Origin: Pseudoips prasinana
Lineage: Eukaryota; Arthropoda; Insecta; Lepidoptera; Nolidae
Reading direction: 5' to 3'
NCBI GenBank assembly: GCA_951640165.1
Contig: OX621252.1
Span: forward strand, 20,295,934-20,359,933
DNA length: 64,000 nt
A program made the translations under genes and the position numbers. A model generated the notes under the pieces. It had not been told where the DNA came from and ran no database searches. It saw nothing but the letters and a program-made list of their open reading frames with translations. Below are positions 41,801 through 50,906 of the stretch, in pieces; the first letter of the stretch is position 1; each line of letters opens with the position of its first letter.

Positions 41801-44800
41801 CAGGACACATCCCTCCTATGCGGTGAAAGCAGTCAAGAACGAGGGTCGGTAGAACTGACGTTACTGTACGACGCGCCCGTGCGCAGCATGACGGTGCATA
41901 TCTTGCAGGCCAGGGCCTTGCCTCAGAAGACGCAGGGGCACATACTGCAGAGCCAGGTAAGCAAGATGGTGTAAATCTTCTTGTTGCTAGAGTATTTTTA
42001 ACTGTCTCCTTCTCTCTCTCTTTCGCCTGGCTCGTTGGTCTAGCGGTAGCGTGTTCACCCGCAGGGAACGAGGTCCTGGGTTGAAATCCCGGGACGGTCC
42101 AAAAGTGAATTTGGGACTATTCTCTTAAAAGAAAATTTTTGCAGCATCAGCCCGAAGTCTGGGAGTTGGCGGATTATTCCCCCGTGCCTCAGAGAGCACG
42201 CAAAGTCGTGTCGCTAGGCGCCCCATCGGATGAGAGTGATGGAATAGAAAGTGCTCCTACGTTTGCGCACACACTTGTGCTCTATAATATAATAATAATA
42301 ATAATAATAATATATAGGGACAATGTCACACAGATCATCCTAGCCCCAAACTAAGCAAGCTTGTACTATGAGTACCAGATGTACCAGTACTATGTCTCGC
42401 GCAGATGGCTCATATCTATTGAGACTGGCCGCCGTGGCCGAAATTCGGCTAGGAGAATATTATTATTTTTAACTGTCAGTAGAGCTCATGTTGCTTACTT
42501 ATGTCAATGTTATATAACAATATGAGGAAAAGCAGCTGCTTTATGTTTATCAAGCTTACCCCTCTGGTTACTAGTGTAAAAGTCGTAGCAGGTTAGATAA
42601 AGAAGAGCTAATGATATCCGTAATGTCGGGGCTACGGCTCCGTCCGACTCATAATAACAGCTGTATGAAGTCATCTAGTCACGTGATCATCTAGGCAATT
42701 TTATACGATGTCATTTTTCAAACGTAGTAGAAGAAGAAGACATACATTTATTCGACAATAGACATACAAGAAATTTACAAACAAAACTAACTAAATACAT
42801 ATCAAAAACAAATAATAACGTAGTAATACAGTACGCAATAGGTCCTGTACCTGTGTCCTGCCGAAAGGGTCACCATCTCAGCATTTGCTGGGTTACACCC
42901 AGCGCTGATCTTCCGTTGGTACCCGTGACGATCACGGTATGGCAGTGCAAACTAGTGTGTGGGCAGTTAATATGAATAAAGTACGTATAATTAACATATG
43001 TGTTATTTAAAATCAACGATGAAATAAGGAAAAATATGTGCAAAATAAAGTTAGTAAGCTTTACCCAGTCAGGTTATGTCTCTGTTAAATTTAAGGCTGT
43101 TTTCCTTAGGGAGCTTTGGAGCTACTATGAACTGTAATGCAGCGCACAGCTGTATCACCAGGGGTGTCAAACTAAAGGTATTGAATTTTCTTATTTTCTT
43201 GTATTGCAGGTCAGAGTTGTGTTACTACCGTTGAAGAAGCAAAAGTTTAAATCGAAAATAAGAAATGGCGAGAATCCGCAGTACATGGAAAGTTTCGTGT
43301 TCCACAAGATAAATCCAGGTAAAATTTTCTTTTTTTATGGCAGGGGGAATGCTTAGGCATGCCACTCGGAAAAAGTATCTGCGAGTGGCTATGTCGGACT
43401 CGTACCGCCTAAATCTACCTACCGTGGACTTCTTTGTGTTACTGCCGTTGAAGAAGCAAAAGTGTAAATCGAAAATAAGAAATGGTGAAAATCCGCAGTA
43501 CATGGAAAGTTTCGTATTCCACAAGATTAATCCACGTAAAATTGTCCTTTTTTATGGCAGGGGGTAGGCATGACACTCGCAAAAAGTATCTGCGAGTGGG
43601 TATGTCGGACTCGCACCGACTAAATCTACCTACCATGGACTTTTTTGGCGCCTGATGGGGGAAGCGAGGGGCCCCTTTTGCGCCATGTCCCAGATGCTCG
43701 GGACACGTACCCTGGGAGGGCTCTGAATTGCCCTCCCCTATTAACGACTCCTGCCAGTCCGGCACAGCGACTGCGCCACAAACAGATCGCTGTCTTCTCG
43801 GAGCTGCCTGCACGGGGCGCCAGTAGAGGACACTTGGCATACTGGCCACCGCCGGTTGCACCGAAGATCTTGCTAAGCCTAGCCAGCTGACATTCTCGCT
43901 TCTAAAACTTACTTGAATAAAATTCTGCCGCTGTGAAGACAAAGCTAGTAGTTAATTTCTAGCTTTATTAAAGCCCACCTCAAATCTTAATCAATTATTT
44001 GAACTGGTGACATACAAATCCCAAACGCTTATAATAAATATTACAGCTAAACATTAATAAACATGTTTTGGGTTGTAATCAGCAAATATAATATGGATGA
44101 AATGCCTCTCAAAGGAACACCTGCCTGATATCTTCTCTAGTTGCCAGGACTTCTTGTAAGATGGGAGTATCATTTTTTTTTTAAAGCGAACACTAATACG
44201 TGTTTCAATACTGTAATCACGCGACTCTTAGTAAAATTCTTCTTAAATTAATATATTGAAAAGTTACACTCCAATAGATCTGACAAACGATTAGAAAAGG
44301 AACAAAAAAAAGATGCAACAAAATGTCAGGCATAGCCGTGTTGGCCGTGAGGTTGCAGGAGCCTGCTAACTCACCATGAACCTGTTTGACAATTGTCTAT
44401 AGTTATATATATATATTCGGCAATATGAAGCAATTTAGCGGCAGTATGATCCTTTAGACTCTCCAGCGTTTCAAAACATTCTGAATACCAACAAAGAAAC
44501 CGCAATTATGTATAACTTAATAACCTAACGATATGTCTTCCTACTTCGTTTAAAGAAATTATAATTTTAATATTGTAAAAAATTTTTATATACATTCCGG
44601 GATATACCATAAAAGCCATGCCATTTATTAAGTAATAATTTATTAGTACTTATGATATTAAAAATACTTAAACCGTTTGGTTTAAGTATTTTTACTAATA
44701 AGGTACACAGTACAAACACAAGTATAGACACAGTTCAAATAATCCTATTAATATTATAAATACGAAAGTTTATGAGTATGGATGTTTGTTACTCTTTCAC

Positions 44801-47800
44801 GCAAAGATTTTGATGAAACTTTGTAGTAATATAGTTTATATATCAGAACAACACATAGGCTATAATTAATAAAGTTTAACGCGGATGAAAAACGCGGGGC
44901 ACAGCTATTATATCATGTGTATGTCTAAAAATGCACCCTTCACTGGACTCTTAAATATCCAGAGGATGTCCACGGGCTCGGTCTGCGCATCCGCATCTAC
45001 GGGTGCGAGCGCATGCGGCGGCAACGGCTGCTAGGCGAGGCGGCGGTCAGCTTCGCTACGCTCAACCTCGAGCTGGAGAACAGCCTATGGCTTCAGCTCA
45101 CACCCAGGCAGCATCATCAGCCTAGCTTGCAGGTATACTTGTTGTTACTTTGCTCCTTGCATTCCCACAAAATCAATTTTTATTTCCTGGTCATGTTGTC
45201 TTAAGAAGTATTCAACTGTACGTTATCATCACTGTTAAGGCTGTGTTTTTGGGTATTCTGTTAAAATGCTTTTTCGCCATTTGTGCCACAATACTTATAT
45301 GGCCAGTCTACTCTCAAATGGATTTGTTGTTTTATCTTACCCACACATCTTTATTAATAATTATATTTTGTTTTGAAATCCGTTTTAGAACTATTCCTTA
45401 CATATAAACACAGCATATAACACCGTAATTTTTTGGGTGCTTGCTAGGCGCCCCGGCGAACTTCGCACTGGCATATATTTTTCCCGTCTATACTGTCTAA
45501 AGTCGAAGATTTTAATAATTACTTTAATGCATAGTGATGTGTTATACATTTTTCGCTTTTCCTTCCGGAAGTAAATAGTAGTAAGTAAAGTAAATAGTAA
45601 GAAATAGTACTGAAGAAACAACGACTAAAAAAAATTTACAAAGTCTACTGTCTTATTCGCACACTCACTTTTTCCATACAAACCTCTTGTCAATTACGAA
45701 CACATAAAAGAAAGATTTATTCAATTTTGTGTAGTCGTTTGGAAGTAATAAGCGTACAAATATTTCGGTGATTATTTTTTTTTATATTGATCAGAAAAGC
45801 ATCAATCAATCGTTACCAGCGTAGGAAAGACGGCGACGGATACTCATGACTCTCTACAGCGTTCTACCAATGAAATGACTACTATTTGTTTGCCCTACGT
45901 CTGCAAGCATGGGGATATGTTGAATAATGTAGTAAGACAGGAGACTTCCTCGCCATGCTTTCTACACTGTAGTTATACGTCACTGCTTCATAATATTAGT
46001 CTGAAGTTGGTCGTTTAAAATGTTGTGCGTGTATACTCGAGTCACAAATACGATGGCGCATCGTATTTGTGACTCGAGTATACACACATAATGTGAAAAA
46101 TCTAACTAGGCAGAGCCTGTACTATTATAACCAGACAACTGATACATATTTCGAAATACATGCAAATTACAAATAAATTACACCCACACAAAGATCAAAT
46201 AATCATCACACAAATATTTGTTCTGGGTGGGGTCGAACTCAAGCCTCTGGCGAAGCAGTCAGGGGCATTAAAACAAGACTAACAGGCCAGTCAAAGTATA
46301 AACATCATCTTTGTTCACCAGCTACCGAAACTAGATCTGAACCACTCAATGACGGGCGTCCTGGCGAGTCCTTCTTCAATCGCCACAGTAACTACTCCTG
46401 GCGCTGCCGGCGGCGAAGCGTGCAGCCTGGCAAGATCAGACTCGGCTTCTTCGTGTTGCAGCGCTCGTTCAGCACCTGAGTTGCTACTCGGCTTACAGTA
46501 TAACTCTACTACTGGCCATCTCTCTGTCGAGGTATGTACTGTAGGGACCTGTAGGTCTACCGGCTTCCATTGCCCATCTTTTACTGGCCAATCACTTCAG
46601 ACTTATTACAATTTGTTAATCAGTTTATAACTTGATTACTAGCCATCTTTATGTTCCGGTGATATTACAATTTTACGTTAAATCCAGTCACCGATGGAAA
46701 GCTACTGATGAGACGGTAGATATTTAAGACGAATTTTGACTTTCGTTTCTGTCGGTGGACTTTAATACGGTAATACGCATGCCGTTCGTCCAATTAAGAA
46801 TGTAAACAAATGGCAATTGTGAATTAATAAACAAAACACATATATCAATATAGCGTACGACCGCGCCGTGGCCAGAATCCTGTCTGAGTTAGTGTTCTCT
46901 ATATTGCAATGCTATGCAATGCAATGTAAAATACGCTATGTAAAAAGTGTTCTTAAATGTAACGCCTATATGTAGGAACTCTTAGTGTGCAATAAATGAT
47001 CTGAGTTTTTGAAGATCAGAGGGGCATTACATCGATACGAATGCGAGCTAAGGAAATGGTGTGAAAGGAAATTGCGAATTGAAAAATTATTTTGCGTTAA
47101 GAACTGTCTGAATGAATACCTCAAAATTATACCGTTGCGAATAAAAACATTTTGCTTTGACAATGAAGTTACGATTTTTTGCTGCATGAAGTGGTATTAC
47201 ATTGTAATATCACTTAATACGGACGGCCTCAAAGCGCGATTGATGTCATGTATTTTAGAGATATAGGCCACTGCGACTTTTCTGGAGACAGTGAGTCAAG
47301 AGCAAATTCATCCAAACATTTGAATGGGCGTGTTTTTAAGTACTGCGACGCTTACTCCAGTGCGTTATGCACAGAAGCACATACCCAAAATCCTGTAGTC
47401 ACCACGATGACCCCGAATTTAAACCAGTTTGTGCATTGTGTAAAGCGTTTAATAAAAACCTCATGATCACAAATATGGCCCCAAAAACTACCATACATAC
47501 ATTCATGTATAAAATTGAACATTTAGTCAGATTTAGTAATAAAAGGTTTTAATAGATGCATAGCTGCAGGAATATTCCGCGTAGTGGCTTTATTATTATT
47601 ATTATTATACCAAAAAAGGGTGATAAACTACCAGAAGACCCTAATTCATATCTACCGATAACGTTACTGCCTCCATTAGGCAAACTACTAGAACGATTTA
47701 TCGTACCGCGATTACTACCGAGAGGTCCGAAATTTCACGAAAATCTATTTGGTTTTACTGCGGGTAAATAGTTATCTCAGTACGTAAATCTCGTCCGACT

Positions 47801-50800
47801 GTAAATACGTTTAAGCCATTATTTGATCATTCATGGTGACAAACCATATTACAATAACTGAAGTTACGTGGTTGGAATATATATTGGAATGGAATATTTA
47901 TTCAATAGTGTCATCTTTTTTTGCATATGGCTCTGCAACACCTTAGCTTGGTCACTTCAGGGCCACTAAATCACAAACTACTGGGTATAGTCCTAGAAAA
48001 AAAAAATCTGCACTTACAAGGATATCGACGGAAACGTGGGCACTCTTTTTTAATAATAATCAGAATCATTTCATCATTACAATTTCTTACTCGGGACGGG
48101 AATTTTAAAAGTAAATTGTTTAGCTTCAAATTAGTATCTTCACAAATTTGTCTTTGCTCGACTTAGCGAAAATTAACAAATTGCACACCACTCACTTTGG
48201 GAGTGTGATCTCTGGCATAACCAAACAATTATTTGCAAACATACCAATTGCAACCAATATCTGGAGTAGTTTATTATACTGATCTTGTAGCAACAAGGAG
48301 CAACTTCCGCGCGTTTAAGCGGTTTTGCCATACAGTAGGTATTTATTGGAACCAAATATAACAGCTGACTTGATAGGACCCTAAAATTTATCTTCACTGC
48401 TTTTGCAGCTGGCTTCTAAATATAATAGTTGTAACTCTCTCTCGTTTCAATCTGTGTCCCACTTTGCTCTGGATGGAATTGGAACTATATAACTATTTAT
48501 TTTCAAACTCCTTGTTCCTTTCTGATTAAATTCCTGGCAAGATACAACAGTTTCACCGGGTCATGCCTGATCCTCACCGCTCAGTGTCATTTCATTATGC
48601 GCCACTGTTCATCCTGGGGTAGCAGGAGTTGTAGTTGTGAGTAAGAGGGAGGGATTAATCCCGAAAAAAACCAAATATTTGGATTTCCTCTCCACTTCCT
48701 GAACCATTCGCCTAAGGTATTAGTGGAAGTCTAGAGATGATCGTGTATAGTATTCGGACTGAGTAATTTAATGCAGAGTGGTCTATGTTGGAAATGTATA
48801 ACTAGAATAAGAGCGCGGATAGGATCTCCCGCTCGAATTGGGTCGTTAGTGGAGAAAGCTCTATCTATGCGGTATTTATCTAAACGATCAAATCTCAACT
48901 GATGCGTTCATATCAAATAGATACCTATATTAATAGAATATTGTTTTTAAAAATGGCCATATTCAGGCATTAGGAACTTTACTCAATTAATGCAGGTTCA
49001 GTGTAAATCCTCAACATTATTATTCCTTTAAAGCCATATTCGGCTAGAGCGACTACTTTATTTACTCCAGTCAAGTCTTCTCCAAGAGCCAGGTTATTCA
49101 GCTTACCAATGATTTGCGTAAGCAATTTACCATTTATAACTGCAGGTGGCCATTTTTACAATAATATATATTGTGCAAATTGTTGTCCTGTTCCAGCGAG
49201 CATATTAACTGCTGCGAGGGCAATTTTTAATGTAATATGGTGTTAAGTGTCAATAATATTTTTTTTATTTCCTACCAGTTGATCAAAGGCACGCATTTCC
49301 GCAAACTGTCCCCGAACAAAGCGCCCGATACGTATGTAAAGCTGTGCCTGATCTCGTCGCTGGGCTTGGAGATGGGACGCTGCAAGTCCACCACACGTCG
49401 CGCGCAGTCCAACCCGCTATATAAGGAGCTGTTTATATTTCAGGTACGTTTATATACACATCAGCAAAACATACATTAAGCTGTGCTTGATCTCGTCGCT
49501 GAGCATGGAGATAGCTCGCTGCTAATCTAATACACGTCGCGTTAGTAGTGGAAGATATGGTATGCATCAGAATCGCGGGTGTTATGCTGTGTTTAGAACA
49601 AAAGTACCTTATTTCTGTCTGTGTATCCCCAATTCTAAATACTGCAGAATGACTCGAACTCCAAATAATATTCAAAGTTAGGTGAACCCGCCATTCTGTT
49701 CTAAGAATGACTTTTAAAGAATCAATACAACTGGGACTAAACGTCTCTTCTACAAAACTGAATTCTAGTCAATCTTGTGTTTACAGGTGGCTCTCTTCCA
49801 ACTAAGCGAGGTGACTCTGATGGTGTCGGTGTGGTGGAGACGTAGCGTGAAGCGCAACGAGATGGTGGGCTGGTTCTCTCTCGGACATAGTCCCTCAGGC
49901 AGAGAGGAGGAGAGGCACTGGCAGGAGCTATGTGAGAGGCAGGGAGAACAGGTGAGAGTTTGGTCACTTAATATAACATTAGGGTACAGGGCTGGTTCTC
50001 CCTCGAAAAGCTGCGTTCAGGAGGAAGGGATGGGCGCTAGCACGGCGAAAAATTGTTACAATTAATAATAATAATAATATCTTGGGACAATGTCACACAG
50101 ATCATCCTAGCCCCAAACTAAGCAAAGCTTGTACTATGGGTACCAGGCGACGATATACATACTTATATAGATAGCTAGATAAATACTTAAATACGTAGAA
50201 AACATCCATGACTGAGAAACTAATATTCGTGCTCATCACACAAATATTTGCACTTACCGGGATTCGAACCCAGGACCACCAGCTTCGTAGGCAGGAGCAG
50301 TACCAACTAGGCTACGGTGACCGTGTTACAATTGTTTATGTATAGTATGTAGGTATTACAATAGTAGGCCACGCCATGCCTTCACGAGTTTTGATTTTTT
50401 CACTGGATTTTTTTTCTTATCAATCTTTCTAATCAAGTGGTAAATAAATGGTAGGATGTGCTATTACAAGTGGACGTTGATAAAAAGAAAACAAAACCAG
50501 TTTCAAAATTATATTACGTGTCGTTATATGGATGATTAGATCATAATGTCTATAACAAGTTCATGTAGTTTACTTCCTTGATGATACTTGCAGTTCAATG
50601 AACTTAAAATGTCAATCCTAAAAAACGGTAAGTTTAATCGAGTAAGTAAACTATATGGAGTCACCTAGCTGTGGTAGACATACTGGTCCCTAACCATGTA
50701 GGTACATTGTCTGTTTTCTTTTGGATACTACTAGTATAAACGAATACTAATAGAACCAGACATATAATTGAAGTATGAAACTAGAGGCACCACTAATTTG

Positions 50801-50906
50801 ATTTATAATAGAATCTAATGGAAATATAAATTTTATTTATTAAAGTATCTAAACGAATGTATGGATTAACCAGGTGCAACGCTGGCACGTGCTGCTGGAC
50901 TCCTGA
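32807..50906 (+). CDS. Syt14: Synaptotagmin-14-like protein (whole gene, coding span)
   Basis: Joining 32807-32843, 32912-33091, 33606-33697, 38326-38526, 41804-41956, 43210-43318, 44963-45132, 46322-46531, 49279-49443, 49787-49951 and 50874-50906 keeps phase and gives 504 residues. Order: short lumenal N-terminus, one TM segment (about 17-37), a cysteine pair CC (50-51), an acidic linker (DSDEE, KEEVECHYEEK), C2A (about 184-304), a Ser/Thr/Ala-rich link, and C2B (about 370-500) ending in WHVL. The architecture and the closing WHxL fit synaptotagmins. Missing calcium-site aspartates and the linker point to the Syt14/16 branch. Likely role: calcium-independent membrane trafficking in neurons (family inference). 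Start chosen at the only in-frame ATG before the TM exon. Confidence 0.85.
32912..33091 (+). CDS. Syt14: Syt14 exon 2 (transmembrane anchor)
   Basis: Residues 13-72. Contains the TM run AYISAVAAFAVVVLVVLLFL, followed by GRRWCSS and RKCCDD. The cysteines next to the membrane are candidate palmitoylation sites. Acceptor tgtgtag, donor GTAAGC; the preceding intron is only 68 bases. Confidence 0.85.
33606..33697 (+). CDS. Syt14: Syt14 exon 3
   Basis: Residues 73-103: KPNHYPERIFTFEASDSDEE then LRLRIQQ; donor GTGAGA. An acidic cytosolic linker. Confidence 0.85.
34860..35110 (-). repeat. tRNA-derived SINE (family B)
   Basis: Minus strand: tRNA-like head with B box ggttcgattcccacc (complement of gtgggaatcgaacccacg, 35048) and a body to 'ttattcacacacgatcatct'. 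Confidence 0.8.
35186..35326. mobile_element. Palindromic MITE, copy 3
   Basis: gtacagacgccagcacatca ... gtagcttgacgtgctggcat ctgtac; 141 bp, inverted repeat over most of its length, with a short centre. Confidence 0.88.
37140..37545 (-). mobile_element. RTE-like LINE ORF2 C-terminal relic
   Basis: On the minus strand: LIKRLKVTQRAMERAILGV, RRTIAPRIAKMKWQWAGH, VGRPSTRWTDDL and RVAG. Same family as 23640-24075, opposite orientation, in Syt14 intron 3. Confidence 0.8.
37600..37690 (-). repeat. tRNA-like SINE head
   Basis: The + strand string cacgggaatcgaacccgaga is a B box on the minus strand; the A box lies near 37665. A short hairpin (37692-37724) follows. Confidence 0.55.
38326..38526 (+). 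CDS. Syt14: Syt14 exon 4 (linker)
   Basis: Residues 104-170, from DKEEVECHYEEK to DSDVIAHN; charged, predicted helical or disordered. Acceptor ctgcctgcag, donor GTAAGA. Confidence 0.83.
39115..39372 (-). repeat. tRNA-derived SINE (family B)
   Basis: ggtgggaatcgaacccatga (B box, minus strand) and the body 'atcccaaactaagcagagct'; in Syt14 intron 4. Confidence 0.8.
39575..41755 (+). repeat. Cluster of lepidopteran interspersed repeats
   Basis: Several related pieces in one orientation: a '...cggacttcgttccgcg' unit (39575-39795), a 'ggtgcccgcgacttcgtccg' start (39800), and repeated 'acatcccctatttt' modules from about 40700, ending gggctgggcgttgatgagtc, a gtca run and tttatatagatt. The last module (41160-41755) is almost the same as 1-450. 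Confidence 0.75.
41804..41956 (+). CDS. Syt14: Syt14 exon 5 (C2A start)
   Basis: Residues 171-221. GSVELTLLYDAPVRSMTVHI opens C2A. The calcium loop 1 region (ARALPQKTQGHILQSQ) has no Asp. Confidence 0.9.
42026..42462 (+). repeat. tRNA-derived SINE (family A), with a SINE-B insertion
   Basis: Head tggctcgttggtctagcggt with B box ctgggttgaaatcccggg; body includes catcagcccgaagtctggga and ends ccgaaattcggctaggagaa. A piece of family B (about 42300-42395) interrupts it. The 71-codon open frame here belongs to the SINE. An uninterrupted copy lies at 55715-56030. Confidence 0.85.
42725..42990 (-). mobile_element. LINE tail relic (possible)
   Basis: gaagaagacatacatttatt start and a later 'tgtcctgccgaaagggtcac' piece resemble the 3' ends of lepidopteran non-LTR elements. 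No frame survives. Confidence 0.35.
43210..43318 (+). CDS. Syt14: Syt14 exon 6 (C2A core)
   Basis: Residues 222-257 plus one base. VRVVLLPLKKQKFKSKIRNG, then NPQYMESFVFHKINP, the core C2 beta-strands and polybasic strand. A damaged tandem copy follows at 43434. Confidence 0.92.
43434..43650 (+). pseudogene. Tandem copy of Syt14 exon 6 with flank
   Basis: A 217-bp unit (43217-43433) is repeated at once. The exon part of the copy (43434-43535) keeps the reading frame, with five silent changes and one Phe-to-Cys, but lacks the first seven exon bases and the AG acceptor, and its last exon base is C instead of G before GTAAAA. It cannot be spliced as the original is. Confidence 0.85.
43651..43930. 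other. Unclassified GC-rich insert
   Basis: GC-rich sequence with open frames on both strands but no family that I recognise. It breaks off the third flank repeat at 'atggactttttt', so it is probably a mobile-element fragment. Confidence 0.4.
44745..44910 (-). repeat. Lepidopteran interspersed repeat
   Basis: 'ttatgagtatggatgtttgt' to 'aacgcggggcacagctatta'; minus-strand copy of the dispersed '(cgcg)..gtgcccc' family. Confidence 0.6.
44963..45132 (+). CDS. Syt14: Syt14 exon 7 (C2A end)
   Basis: Residues 258-314. LGLRIRIYGCERMRRQRLLG and EAAVSFATLNLELENSLWLQ. At the calcium loop 3 position there is GCERMRRQR instead of the usual Asp-rich loop. Confidence 0.9.
46029..46085. repeat. Perfect 27-bp-arm palindrome
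   Basis: gtgtatactcgagtcacaaa... is followed after a 3-base centre by its exact complement, with no mismatch. It stands directly before a family B SINE (46095). Confidence 0.95.
46095..46300 (-). repeat. tRNA-derived SINE (family B), decayed
   Basis: 'ctaggcagagcctgtactat' body and 'gtggggtcgaactcaagcct' (B box on the minus strand, mutated). Confidence 0.65.
46322..46531 (+). CDS. Syt14: Syt14 exon 8 (inter-C2 link, C2B start)
   Basis: Residues 315-384. A Ser/Thr/Ala-rich link (SPSSIATVTTPGAAGG) and then PELLLGLQYNSTTGHLSVE, the first strands of C2B. Donor GTATGT. Confidence 0.85.
47570..47771 (+). mobile_element. Non-LTR reverse transcriptase fragment (R1/Jockey-like)
   Basis: PKKGDKLPEDPNSYLPITLL, PPLGKLLERFIVPRL and FGFTAGK match the start of the RT domain of non-LTR elements (PNSYRPI...GK..ER...GF..G). 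Truncated at both sides, in Syt14 intron 8. Confidence 0.75.
49279..49443 (+). CDS. Syt14: Syt14 exon 9 (C2B core)
   Basis: Residues 385-439: LIKGTHFRKLSPNKAPDTYV, KLCLISSLGLEMGRCKSTTR and NPLYKELFIFQ. Only one Asp of the calcium loop 1 pair is present. Confidence 0.92.
49478..49553 (+). pseudogene. Relic copy of Syt14 exon 9
   Basis: In the next intron, aagctgtgcttgatctcgtc, cgctgagcatggagatagct and tacacgtcgcgttag copy the middle of exon 9 with substitutions. The frame meets TAA after the Cys of GRC, and no splice sites remain. Confidence 0.85.
49787..49951 (+). CDS. Syt14: Syt14 exon 10 (C2B)
   Basis: Residues 440-494. VALFQLSEVTLMVSVWWRRS, VKRNEMVGWFSLG and REEERHWQELCERQGEQ. Loop 3 holds WWRRSVKRNE, with no Asp. 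Confidence 0.92.
50078..50335 (-). repeat. tRNA-derived SINE (family B)
   Basis: Body 'ccccaaactaagcaaagctt', head on the minus strand with B box gggttcgaatcccgg (50264-50283). Confidence 0.8.
50874..50906 (+). CDS. Syt14: Syt14 exon 11 (C-terminus)
   Basis: VQRWHVLLDS then TGA. WHVL is the synaptotagmin WHxL motif. Short terminal exon after attaaccag. Confidence 0.88.
   Translation: MQRWHVLLDS

Noticed and set aside
42139..42354. Open frame MQHQPEVWELADYS..., after a possible acceptor, as an extra Syt14 exon
   Set aside because: The same sequence lies within the SINE at 55715-56030, so it is repeat sequence, and it would break the C2A domain between exons 5 and 6.
43345..43535. Use of the duplicated Syt14 exon through the acceptor at 43342-43344
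   Set aside because: The frame would fit after exon 6, but the intron would be only 26 bases, too short to splice.
46990..47560. Two neighbouring open frames (Cys-rich, CHHDDPEFKPVCALC and others)
   Set aside because: The residues do not fit a domain I know, and they lie in a Syt14 intron next to a LINE fragment; probably repeat-derived.
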